A program made the translations under genes and the position numbers. A stretch of 5,032 bases of DNA from an uncultured Collinsella sp. (GTDB taxonomy: Bacteria; Actinomycetota; Coriobacteriia; Coriobacteriales; Coriobacteriaceae): NCBI GenBank assembly GCA_958433005.1, contig CAUAWV010000067.1:1-5032 (forward strand), read 5' to 3'. Each line of letters opens with the position of its first letter. Within the stretch, counting starts at the first letter, position 1. Positions 1-5,032 of the stretch are shown here, one piece after another. The notes under the pieces were generated by a model, which made no database searches, was not told where the DNA came from, and saw only the letters and a list, made by a program, of their open reading frames with translations.

Positions 1-31
1 TGGGCTTCGCGAACTTCTCAGAGGAAGGCGC

Positions 32-45
32 CCGCCCGGAGGCGG
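32..45 (-). terminator. GC-rich hairpin downstream of xfp, possible terminator
   Basis: In the xfp transcript, CCGCC and GGCGG pair around UCCG, a member of the very stable UNCG tetraloop class, 26 nt after the stop codon. No U-tract follows, so it may be a Rho-dependent or stabilising structure rather than a true intrinsic terminator. Nothing else is recognisable in positions 1-70. Confidence 0.35.
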
Positions 46-70
46 CCCCAGCGCGAGGCCGTCCCGGATG

Positions 71-2599
71 CTATTCGTTGTCGCCGGCAGTTAGCTGCGT
101 TGCGGAGAGCGCGCCGTCGGCTGCGGTTGCGGCAGCGGCGTCGGGCCAGACCCAGTCGGTAAAGGCCGGGTGATCGAAGCCCTCGTCGCACGCGAACTCA
201 AAGGCCTCGGTGCGGAAGGCCTCCCACTCATCAATCTGCTCGGCAAACTTATCGGCGTCGACCATGCGCAGCACGTCGGCGGCCAGGGCCCAACGATCCA
301 TGTTGTTCAGGCGCAGCATGTCGAACGGCGTGGTCGTGGAGCCCTTCTCCTCGTAGCCGTGGACGCGGAACGCGTCGTGTCCGGGGCGGTTCCAGATCAG
401 GCGGCGAATCGTGCCGGCATAGGCGTGGAACGCGAAGAGCACGGGCTTCTCGCCGCAGCCAAACAGCTCAGCCCAGCGCTCGTCGCTTATAGCCTGGTCG
501 TTCTCGCAGACGTTCTGAATCTTGAGCAGATCGACCACGTTGACGAACCATACCTTAATGCCCAGCTCGCGCAGCATATCGGTTGCAGCCAGAGCCTCGA
601 GCGTCGGCACGTCGCCACACGTGGCGACCACGACGTCGGCCTCGCCGAGCGAGTCGGCGGTCGATGCCCACTCCCAATTTGCGACGCCCTCGGCGAGCTC
701 GGCCTTTGCCTCGTCGACCGTCTGGAAGGTCGGGGCGGGCTGCTTGCCGCAGAAGATGGCGTTGACGCAGTCGGTGGACTGGTAGACGCGCTCGGCCACG
801 GCGAGAGCCATGTTAGCGTCGGCCGGATAGTAAGCGTTCACGATATGCGTGTCGTTGGCCTTGTTGAGCAGCAGGTCGATAAAGCCGGGATCCTGGTGCG
901 AGAAGCCGTTGTGGTCCTGACGCCAAACATGGCTCGACAGCAAAATGTTGAGGCCGCTGATGGGGGCACGCCACGGAATCTCGCGCTTGGTAGCCTCGAG
1001 CCACTTGCAGTGCTGGTTGACCATGGAGTCGACCACATGGACAAAGCTCTCGTAGGAGCTCCACACGCCGGAGCGGCCGGTGAGCACATAGGCCTCGAGG
1101 AAGCCCTCGCACTGGTGCTCGGACAGCTGCTCGACAACCTTGCCGGAGCCAGCGAGCAGCTCGTCGTTGGCCTCGTCCTCGTAGAAGCCGGCATCCCACT
1201 GCTTCTTGGTCACCCTATAAGCGGCCTGCAGGCGGTTGGACGCGGTCTCGTCGGGACCGAAGATGCGGAAGTCGTCCATGTTCTTGGCCAGAACGTCGGC
1301 AGTGTACTCACCAAAGACGCGGGCAGCCTCGGTGGAGCCCCAACCATGGCCCTTCTCGGCGACGGGAATCTCGTGGGCGTGGATATCGGGCAGCTCGAGC
1401 TCGCGACGCACCTTGCCGCCGTTCGCGTTGGGGTTGGCGCCAATACGCAGCTCGCCGGTCGGCATAAAGGCCGTTACCTCGGGGCGCACCTGGCCCTCGG
1501 GCGTAAAGAGCTCCTCGGGCTTGTAGGAGCGCAGCCACTCGCGCAGCACGCGGAAGTGCTCGTGAGTGTCCTTGGCGCTTGCCAGCGGCACCTGATGGGC
1601 GCGCCAGGAGTCCTCGGTCTTCTTGCCGTCGATCTGCTTGGGGCAGGTCCAGCCCTTGGGCGTACGGAACACAATCATGGGGTAGGCCGGGCGGACCACG
1701 GTCTCGCCCGCGGCAGCCTGGGCCTGCGCGGTGGCCTTGATGTCACAAATCTCGTCAAAGACCTGCTCAAACAGGGCGGCAAAGCGCTCATGGATGCTTG
1801 CGTGGCTCTCGTCGTCAAAGCCGGCGATAAAGAAGTGCGGCTTATAGCCCATACCCTCAAAGAACTTGGTGAGCTCTTCGTCGGACACGCGGGCGAGGAT
1901 GGTGGGGTTGGCGATCTTGTAGCCGTTGAGGTGCAGGATCGGCAGGACGATACCGTCGGTTGCCGGGTTCACGAGCTTGTTGGACTGCCAAGAAGTCGCG
2001 AGCGGGCCGGTCTCGGACTCGCCGTCGCCCACCACGGCCACGGCCAGCAGGCTCGGGTTGTCCATGACGGCACCGTAAGCGTGGCTGAGCGTGTAGCCGA
2101 GCTCGCCGCCCTCGTGGATGGAGCCGGGCGTCTCGGGCGCAAAGTGGCTCGGGATGCCGCCGGGATAGGAGAACTGGCGGAAGAACTTCTGCAGGCCGGC
2201 CTCGTCATTGGTGATGTCGGGGCGGATCTCGCGGTAAGTACCGTCGAGCAGCGACTGGGCGGTGCCGGCGGGGCCACCGTGACCCGGGCCCATCAAGAAA
2301 ATGGCGTTCTGGTTGTGATCGGCAATAAGGCGGTTGACGTGGCCGAACAGGAAGTTGATGCCGGGCGTAGTGCCCCAGTGACCAACCAGGCGATGCTTGA
2401 CGTCCGGACGACCGAAGTCGCGCGCCTCGCCAGTCTTATCGTCGACAAAGTCAGCGCGCATCAGCGGGTTGGAGCGAAGGTAGATCTGACCGACGGACAG
2501 GTAGTTCGAAGCGCGCCAATACAGATCGACACCCTCGAGCTCGGAAGCCGGCACCTCGTGCCCCAGCTTTTGCCACGGCGTCCCCAGTGTTTTAGCCAT
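71..2599 (-). CDS. xfp: Xylulose-5-phosphate/fructose-6-phosphate phosphoketolase (ThDP-dependent)
   Basis: This cytosolic enzyme cleaves xylulose-5-P or fructose-6-P with inorganic phosphate, giving acetyl phosphate plus glyceraldehyde-3-P or erythrose-4-P, the key step of the phosphoketolase (bifid) shunt. The 842-aa product matches the family from end to end. An N-terminal domain spans about residues 5-375, a middle transketolase-like domain about 380-600, and a C-terminal domain about 605-815. The ThDP/Mg motif is GDGESETGP at 191-199, with N225 as the likely second metal ligand. Family active-site residues appear present: H74 (GHWGTTPG), H107 (GPGHGGPAG), H152 (IPSHF), K315 (TPKGW), H335, E494 (SEHQCEGF), Y516, H563, N564 and H568 (QDHNGFSHQDPG). 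I mapped these by memory of the Bifidobacterium enzymes, whose residues are offset by 10 to 15. The protein is slightly longer than the usual 790-825 aa, with an Ala/Thr-rich tail from about 820. The start is fixed by family-like MAKTLGTPWQKL and a good Shine-Dalgarno. Dual versus single substrate use cannot be read from the sequence. Confidence 0.97.
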   Translation of the reverse strand: MAKTLGTPWQKLGHEVPASELEGVDLYWRASNYLSVGQIYLRSNPLMRADFVDDKTGEARDFGRPDVKHRLVGHWGTTPGINFLFGHVNRLIADHNQNAIFLMGPGHGGPAGTAQSLLDGTYREIRPDITNDEAGLQKFFRQFSYPGGIPSHFAPETPGSIHEGGELGYTLSHAYGAVMDNPSLLAVAVVGDGESETGPLATSWQSNKLVNPATDGIVLPILHLNGYKIANPTILARVSDEELTKFFEGMGYKPHFFIAGFDDESHASIHERFAALFEQVFDEICDIKATAQAQAAAGETVVRPAYPMIVFRTPKGWTCPKQIDGKKTEDSWRAHQVPLASAKDTHEHFRVLREWLRSYKPEELFTPEGQVRPEVTAFMPTGELRIGANPNANGGKVRRELELPDIHAHEIPVAEKGHGWGSTEAARVFGEYTADVLAKNMDDFRIFGPDETASNRLQAAYRVTKKQWDAGFYEDEANDELLAGSGKVVEQLSEHQCEGFLEAYVLTGRSGVWSSYESFVHVVDSMVNQHCKWLEATKREIPWRAPISGLNILLSSHVWRQDHNGFSHQDPGFIDLLLNKANDTHIVNAYYPADANMALAVAERVYQSTDCVNAIFCGKQPAPTFQTVDEAKAELAEGVANWEWASTADSLGEADVVVATCGDVPTLEALAATDMLRELGIKVWFVNVVDLLKIQNVCENDQAISDERWAELFGCGEKPVLFAFHAYAGTIRRLIWNRPGHDAFRVHGYEEKGSTTTPFDMLRLNNMDRWALAADVLRMVDADKFAEQIDEWEAFRTEAFEFACDEGFDHPAFTDWVWPDAAAATAADGALSATQLTAGDNE

Positions 2600-2607
2600 T
2601 GTTTATG

Positions 2608-2614
2608 TCCCTTC
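2608..2614 (-). promoter_or_regulatory. Ribosome binding site of xfp
   Basis: The minus strand reads GAAGGGA, followed by 8 nt and then ATG at 2599. This supports the annotated xfp start. An upstream out-of-frame ATG at 2646 has no comparable purine-rich site. Confidence 0.75.
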
Positions 2615-2657
2615 GCTGCGCGGTCACCCTCCGATACGGCAACCATTCGTTGGGACT

Positions 2658-2663
2658 AGTATA
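2658..2663 (-). promoter_or_regulatory. Candidate -10 box of the xfp promoter
   Basis: The minus strand reads TATACT, 5 of 6 matches to the sigma-70 type consensus. This would place transcription start near 2651 and give a leader of about 50 nt. No good -35 hexamer lies 16-18 bp upstream: at 17 bp the sequence is CCATGA. The space normally used for the spacer and -35 box is occupied by the two operators. The promoter is therefore either weak and repressed or needs an activator. The assignment rests on sequence alone. Confidence 0.5.
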
Positions 2664-2665
2664 TT

Positions 2666-2683
2666 TGCTAAAACGTTTTATCA
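2666..2683. promoter_or_regulatory. LacI-family operator O1 of xfp
   Basis: TGCTAAAACGTTTTATCA is an 18-bp palindrome with 8 of 9 base pairs symmetric and a central CpG, the hallmark of LacI/GalR operators, whose hinge helices pry open a central CG step. Its perfect core is TAAAACGTTTTA. It lies directly upstream of the candidate -10 box, in the promoter spacer, centred near -23. The likely ligand is the product of the adjacent LacI-family gene, but that is inference from position. Confidence 0.75.
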
Positions 2684-2686
2684 TGG

Positions 2687-2704
2687 TGAAAAAACGTTTT
2701 ACCA
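2687..2704. promoter_or_regulatory. LacI-family operator O2 of xfp
   Basis: TGAAAAAACGTTTTACCA shares the pattern TGnnAAAACGTTTTnnCA with O1. The centres of the two sites (2674.5 and 2695.5) are exactly 21 bp apart, two helical turns, so two repressor dimers would bind the same face of the DNA. A 15-bp direct repeat with one mismatch (2670-2684 and 2691-2705) underlies the pair. O2 is centred near -44 relative to the predicted xfp start, covering the -35 region. Confidence 0.72.
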
Positions 2705-2718
2705 TCTCTATCAAACAC

Positions 2719-2734
2719 GCCAATTGGCAAAACG
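2719..2734. repeat. Palindrome GCCAATTGGC overlapping a third operator half-site
   Basis: A perfect 10-bp palindrome at 2719-2728 overlaps TGGCAAAACG at 2725-2734. The latter matches the left half TGnnAAAACG of the xfp operators, but its right half is not conserved. It may be a degenerate auxiliary site or chance in an AT-richer region. Confidence 0.3.
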
Positions 2735-2774
2735 CAACATTCACCTGCGGCATTGCCTGTCACAGATGCTCCAC

Positions 2775-2791
2775 ATTCGATCTTCTCGAAT
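2775..2791 (-). terminator. Small hairpin after the LacI-family gene, possible weak terminator
   Basis: A 6-bp perfect stem (ATTCGA/TCGAAT) encloses a 5-nt loop. It begins 12 nt beyond the stop codon of the regulator gene. No U-tract follows on the minus strand, so it is at best a weak intrinsic terminator or an mRNA 3'-end stabiliser. Some read-through from the regulator gene into xfp is therefore possible. Confidence 0.3.
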
Positions 2792-2794
2792 TGA

Positions 2795-2806
2795 TAAACA
2801 TGTTTA
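2795..2806. repeat. Palindrome TAAACATGTTTA at the end of the regulator gene
   Basis: This perfect 12-bp palindrome overlaps the TAA stop of the LacI-family gene. It is preceded by TG, so that TGATAAACA (2792-2800) is identical to 9 bases of the inverted repeat upstream of the regulator (3895-3903). Its centre (2800.5) is 105 bp from O2 and 126 bp from O1, both whole multiples of 10.5 bp. It lacks the central CG, so its role as an auxiliary operator is speculative. Confidence 0.35.
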
Positions 2807-3832
2807 GTTGTATTTAGTAAGTTCTAGAACGCTGCCCTTCACAATGAGAGCAGGCTCCAGAACCACTTCTTCGGCACGCCTGCCGCCCTTGCCGGCAAGA
2901 CGTTTGGACATGCAACCAAAGGCATGCTCGGCAAGCACGCCCGGATCCTGCTCGATCGCGGTCAGCGCCGGCTCAAAGAGAACGTCGGCAGCCGAGTTGT
3001 CATAGCTCACCACCGAGATATCGCCCGGGATGCTCTTCCCCATCTCGTGCAAGCGCTTGAGCAAACCGAGGGCGATGTTGTCCGAACTTGCGAACACGGC
3101 GGTGGCATCGGTTGCGAGCACCGCCTCCGAGGCCTCGTAGGCACTCGGAATGTAGTACTCGCTCTCGAACTCCAAGCGCGCGTCGATGGGCAGGCCAACC
3201 TCGCGCAGCGCGCGTTCATAGCCGGCAAGTCGCTTGCGGCCCGTATTGGAGCGGCGCGCGTTAACCAGGCAGGCGATGCGACGGTGGCCCTGCTCAATCA
3301 GATATCGGGTAGCCATGTAGCCACCCATCTCGTGGTCAAACATCACCTTGTCGCACTCGAGCCCCTCAATGGCGCGGTCGACCATTACAGCCGGGATGGG
3401 CAGGTGGCTGACTTCTTCGCGCAGGGCGCGGTCGTCGGAGAACTCGTCACCTACCACCAGGAAGACGCCATCAACGCCGCGCGTCACCAGCTGGCGCAGC
3501 AGCTCCAGATCGTCATCGGCGCTTCCGCCCGAGCTGGTAATAAAAAGCGCGTAGCCGTCCTCGCGGCAGCGCTTTTCCAAGCTGCCGGCGAGCGAGGCGA
3601 AAAAGCGGCTCTCGATGTTGGGGACGATAAGGCCCAGGGTGCGCGACTCGCGCATGACCAGGCTGCGCGCGATCTGGTTGGGAACATAGTGATTGCGCGC
3701 CGCAACCTCCTTGATGAGTTTGCGGTTTTCTTCCGAGATGCGACAGGGCCGATTATTGAGAACAAGCGAGACCGACGAAGGGGAAAGCCCCACCTCTTGG
3801 GCAATCTGCTTGAGGGTGACTTTGTTGGCCAT
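2804..3832 (-). CDS. LacI/GalR-family transcriptional regulator
   Basis: This 342-aa product has the full-length LacI-family layout. A helix-turn-helix lies at residues 5-27 (VTLKQIAQEVGLSPSSVSLVLNN), followed by a hinge helix at about 50-60 (YVPNQIARSLVM). L58 sits where family members insert a leucine into the central CpG of the operator. A periplasmic-binding-protein-like effector domain runs from about 65 to 335, with GLIVPNIESRFF at 67-78 and SIPGDISVVSYDN at 267-279. In the last motif Ser276 replaces the usual glycine. The start was chosen because MANKVTLKQIAQ is the classic family N-terminus and GGAAGGAG lies just upstream; the reading frame stays open far upstream but is antisense to murB. 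The gene precedes xfp on the same strand, and LacI-type operators lie between them, so it probably controls xfp in response to a sugar or sugar phosphate. The effector cannot be identified. It could also act more widely. Confidence 0.93.
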   Translation of the reverse strand: MANKVTLKQIAQEVGLSPSSVSLVLNNRPCRISEENRKLIKEVAARNHYVPNQIARSLVMRESRTLGLIVPNIESRFFASLAGSLEKRCREDGYALFITSSGGSADDDLELLRQLVTRGVDGVFLVVGDEFSDDRALREEVSHLPIPAVMVDRAIEGLECDKVMFDHEMGGYMATRYLIEQGHRRIACLVNARRSNTGRKRLAGYERALREVGLPIDARLEFESEYYIPSAYEASEAVLATDATAVFASSDNIALGLLKRLHEMGKSIPGDISVVSYDNSAADVLFEPALTAIEQDPGVLAEHAFGCMSKRLAGKGGRRAEEVVLEPALIVKGSVLELTKYN

Positions 3833-3836
3833 CTCG

Positions 3837-3844
3837 CTCCTTCC
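3837..3844 (-). promoter_or_regulatory. Ribosome binding site deciding the regulator's start
   Basis: The minus strand reads GGAAGGAG, 4 nt before ATG at 3832. It is the strongest Shine-Dalgarno in the window. It fixes the start at MANKVTLKQ and argues against the much longer open frame that runs upstream. Confidence 0.8.
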
Positions 3845-3867
3845 GGGTTTACGCGCAATCTCTTGAA

Positions 3868-3873
3868 AGTATA
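3868..3873 (-). promoter_or_regulatory. Candidate -10 box of the regulator gene
   Basis: TATACT on the minus strand is the same hexamer as the candidate xfp -10 box. It predicts a start near 3861 and a leader of about 28 nt. The -35 region is poor (CATCGA at 17 bp). An operator-like inverted repeat lies just beyond it, centred near -42. Confidence 0.45.
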
Positions 3874-3894
3874 GCGACTGCCCCTCTACCTCGA

Positions 3895-3911
3895 TGATAA
3901 ACACTTTATCA
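3895..3911. promoter_or_regulatory. Operator-like inverted repeat upstream of the regulator gene
   Basis: TGATAAACACTTTATCA has perfect 7-bp arms (TGATAAA/TTTATCA) around 3 central bases. The arm TGATAAA equals the half-site of xfp operator O1 read on the minus strand, but the arms here are separated by 3 bp rather than 4 and the central CG is missing. A further GTTTTATC at 3927-3934 matches 8 bases of O1. Position near -42 of the regulator promoter suggests autoregulation; binding is inferred. Confidence 0.5.
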
Positions 3912-3966
3912 ATCCGGTGGACGGCAGTTTTATCGCCGCCAGCGCACCAAATACATCTGGGTGGGG

Positions 3967-3972
3967 TATATT
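3967..3972 (+). promoter_or_regulatory. Candidate -10 box of murB
   Basis: TATATT matches the consensus at 5 of 6 positions and lies about 44 nt upstream of the chosen murB start. No convincing -35 box is visible at 16-18 bp spacing. Low-to-moderate support. Confidence 0.35.
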
Positions 3973-3973
3973 G

Positions 3974-3983
3974 CAATCGATTG
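3974..3983. repeat. CG-centred palindrome at the predicted murB transcription start
   Basis: CAATCGATTG is a perfect 10-bp palindrome with a central CG. With its flank it reads TGCAATCGATTGAT (3972-3985), which agrees with the catabolite-responsive-element pattern TGNAANCGNTNNCA except at the last two bases. It directly follows the candidate murB -10 box, a position where a bound LacI-type protein would block transcription. It differs from the xfp operator type. Confidence 0.35.
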
Positions 3984-4000
3984 ATGAGAACGACCACCAA

Positions 4001-4007
4001 AAGGCGG
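4001..4007 (+). promoter_or_regulatory. Ribosome binding site deciding the murB start
   Basis: AAGGCGG lies 8 nt upstream of ATG at 4016. It supports this start over the in-frame GTG at 3917, whose extra 33 residues have no MurB character and would cover the divergent promoter region. Confidence 0.6.
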
Positions 4008-4015
4008 ATATTCGT

Positions 4016-4978
4016 ATGCACGAGAACGACTTTTTTAACGAGGACCTGCTGTGCGCGCTCGCTGGCGTTGCCGGCGAGGACAACGTGTTGATGAGCGAGC
4101 CCATGCGCGAGCACACCACGTTTAAGATCGGTGGCCCGGCCGATGTCTTTGTCACGCCCGATACCGAGCAGGGCCTCGTCGCCACGCTTGACACCTGCTA
4201 TCGCTGTGATCTGCCGCTCACCATCGTGGGCAACGGCTCGGACCTGCTCGTCGGAGACAAGGGCATCCGCGGCGTCGTCGTGGCGCTGGGCGAGGGCCTC
4301 TCCGACATTACGGTCGACGGCACGCACGTCACGGCGGCAGCCGGCGCCCTGCTTTCCGATGTCGCCGCGGCAGCAGCCGAGGCCGGCCTCACCGGCATGG
4401 AGCCCATCTCGGGCATCCCCGGATCGGTCGGCGGCGCCTGCTACATGAACGCCGGTGCCTATGGTGCCTGCATGGCCGATGTGCTGGAGTCTGTGCGTGT
4501 CTACAAGCCCGCCCGCATGTTCGACGACGGCACCCGCGGCAGCGGCAACATCATCGAGTTCGATGTCGATGAGCTCAACCTGGGCTATCGCAAGAGCCGC
4601 ATTGCCGACGACGGCTTCATCGTTCTTTCGGCCACCTTCAATCTCGCCCCGGGCAACGCCGCGATGATCAAGGCCGACATGGACGACTACCGCCAGCGCC
4701 GCGAGGACAAGCAGCCGCTCGACATGCCGAGCGCCGGCTCCACCTTCAAGCGCCCCGAGGGCTACTTTGCCGGCAAGCTCATCATGGACGCCGGCCTGCG
4801 CGGCCATGCCGTCGGCGGTGCGCAGGTAAGCGAGAAGCACTGCGGTTTCATCGTCAACGCCGACCACGCCACCGCCGCCGATGTCGACGAACTCATCCGC
4901 CACATCCAAACAACCGTCAAAGACCAATTCGGAGTAGACCTAGAACCCGAAGTCCACCGAGTAGGCGAATTCCTCTAA
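4016..4978 (+). CDS. murB: UDP-N-acetylenolpyruvoylglucosamine reductase (MurB)
   Basis: MurB is a cytosolic FAD enzyme that reduces UDP-GlcNAc-enolpyruvate to UDP-MurNAc with NADPH, the second committed step of peptidoglycan precursor synthesis. The 320-aa product shows the whole family pattern. An FAD-binding region spans about 35-210, with TTFKIGGPAD at 34-43, VGNGSDLL at 71-78 (usually GGGSN, so slightly variant) and GIPGSVGGACYMNAGAYG at 133-150. A C-terminal substrate-binding domain follows from about 215 to 315. The catalytic set is visible: R192 (GYRKSR), S242 as proton donor (PSAGSTFKRPEGYFAGKLI) and E312 near the end (LEPEVHRVGEF). These correspond to R159, S229 and E325 of the E. 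coli enzyme. Length and the YFAGKLI segment fit the shorter type II (Bacillus/Staphylococcus-like) class. The gene is divergent from the regulator gene and is followed directly by a terminator, so it is probably monocistronic at its 3' end. Confidence 0.97.
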   Translation: MHENDFFNEDLLCALAGVAGEDNVLMSEPMREHTTFKIGGPADVFVTPDTEQGLVATLDTCYRCDLPLTIVGNGSDLLVGDKGIRGVVVALGEGLSDITVDGTHVTAAAGALLSDVAAAAAEAGLTGMEPISGIPGSVGGACYMNAGAYGACMADVLESVRVYKPARMFDDGTRGSGNIIEFDVDELNLGYRKSRIADDGFIVLSATFNLAPGNAAMIKADMDDYRQRREDKQPLDMPSAGSTFKRPEGYFAGKLIMDAGLRGHAVGGAQVSEKHCGFIVNADHATAADVDELIRHIQTTVKDQFGVDLEPEVHRVGEFL

Positions 4979-4982
4979 CAAA

Positions 4983-5004
4983 GAAGGCCCCGAAAGGGGC
5001 CTTC
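4983..5004 (+). terminator. Intrinsic terminator of murB, possibly bidirectional
   Basis: A perfect 9-bp stem GAAGGCCCC/GGGGCCTTC closes a GAAA (GNRA) tetraloop and begins 5 nt after the murB stop. The downstream side is only moderately T-rich (CATATTTATTC). Read on the minus strand, the stem is followed by TTTGTT, so it could also stop transcription entering from the right. Confidence 0.8.
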
Positions 5005-5032
5005 GCCATATTTATTCAGATAAACCAGTCCG

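Noticed and set aside
2461..2646. 61-aa frame starting in the xfp leader and overlapping the xfp start, possible leader peptide
   Set aside because: No ribosome binding site precedes its ATG, and most of it is an out-of-frame shadow of the xfp coding sequence. It lacks the run of regulatory codons expected of an attenuator peptide.
170..2659. 829-codon open frame on the plus strand, antisense to xfp
   Set aside because: It mirrors xfp codon for codon, as happens in GC-rich genes with strong third-position bias. The translation has no recognisable domain, and the minus-strand frame is a clear phosphoketolase.
2669..2704. Tandem AAAACGTTTT sites as a short repeat array of a mobile or CRISPR-like element
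   Set aside because: There are only two copies, each itself palindromic, at a promoter next to a LacI-family gene. Operator function explains them better.
2599..2817. 72-aa plus-strand frame across the xfp-regulator intergenic region
   Set aside because: It runs through the operators and the regulator's 3' end, has no plausible Shine-Dalgarno and no recognisable protein features.
2924..3874. 316-aa plus-strand frame antisense to the LacI-family gene
   Set aside because: It is a shadow of the regulator in a GC-rich context, with no domain signature.
3917..4015. Earlier GTG start for murB adding 33 residues
   Set aside because: The extra residues lack MurB similarity and would cover the promoter region. 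ATG at 4016 has a suitable ribosome binding site.
3833..4927. 365-residue N-terminal extension of the LacI-family frame, suggesting a fusion protein
   Set aside because: The extension is antisense to murB and shows no family features. The regulator has a canonical N-terminus and a strong ribosome binding site at 3832.

Overview
This is a GC-rich stretch of bacterial chromosome. Codons favour G or C in third position, and the intergenic segments are clearly more AT-rich. It carries three intact genes of ordinary types: a phosphoketolase, a LacI-family regulator and the cell-wall enzyme MurB. Protein character and composition suggest a high-GC Gram-positive organism, most likely an actinobacterium of the Coriobacteriia (Collinsella/Olsenella-like). 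That placement is an impression from the sequence, not a tested result. I see no mobile element, CRISPR array, tRNA or rRNA.

Layout, left to right. Positions 1-70 hold only the 3' flank of the phosphoketolase gene, with one small GC-rich hairpin. Positions 71-2599 (minus strand) encode xylulose-5-phosphate/fructose-6-phosphate phosphoketolase (Xfp, 842 aa). Positions 2600-2803 are a regulatory intergenic region containing the xfp ribosome binding site, a TATACT -10 box, two tandem CG-centred operators exactly 21 bp apart, and further related half-sites and palindromes. Positions 2804-3832 (minus strand) encode a LacI/GalR-family repressor (342 aa). Positions 3833-4015 form a divergent promoter region with an operator-like inverted repeat upstream of the regulator and a separate CG-centred palindrome near the presumed murB transcription start. 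Positions 4016-4978 (plus strand) encode MurB (320 aa), followed at once by a strong hairpin terminator.

The regulator lies immediately upstream of xfp on the same strand, and the xfp promoter carries LacI-type operators. The regulator's own upstream region carries a closely related inverted repeat with the half-site TGATAAA. The simplest reading is a small sugar-responsive module: an autoregulated LacI-family protein that controls entry of fructose-6-phosphate and xylulose-5-phosphate into the phosphoketolase (bifid-type) shunt, which yields acetyl phosphate. MurB is a divergent housekeeping neighbour with no evident link to the pathway.

I found no unprecedented system. The most interesting content is the cis-regulatory layout: tandem, helically phased operators at promoters with poor -35 boxes.
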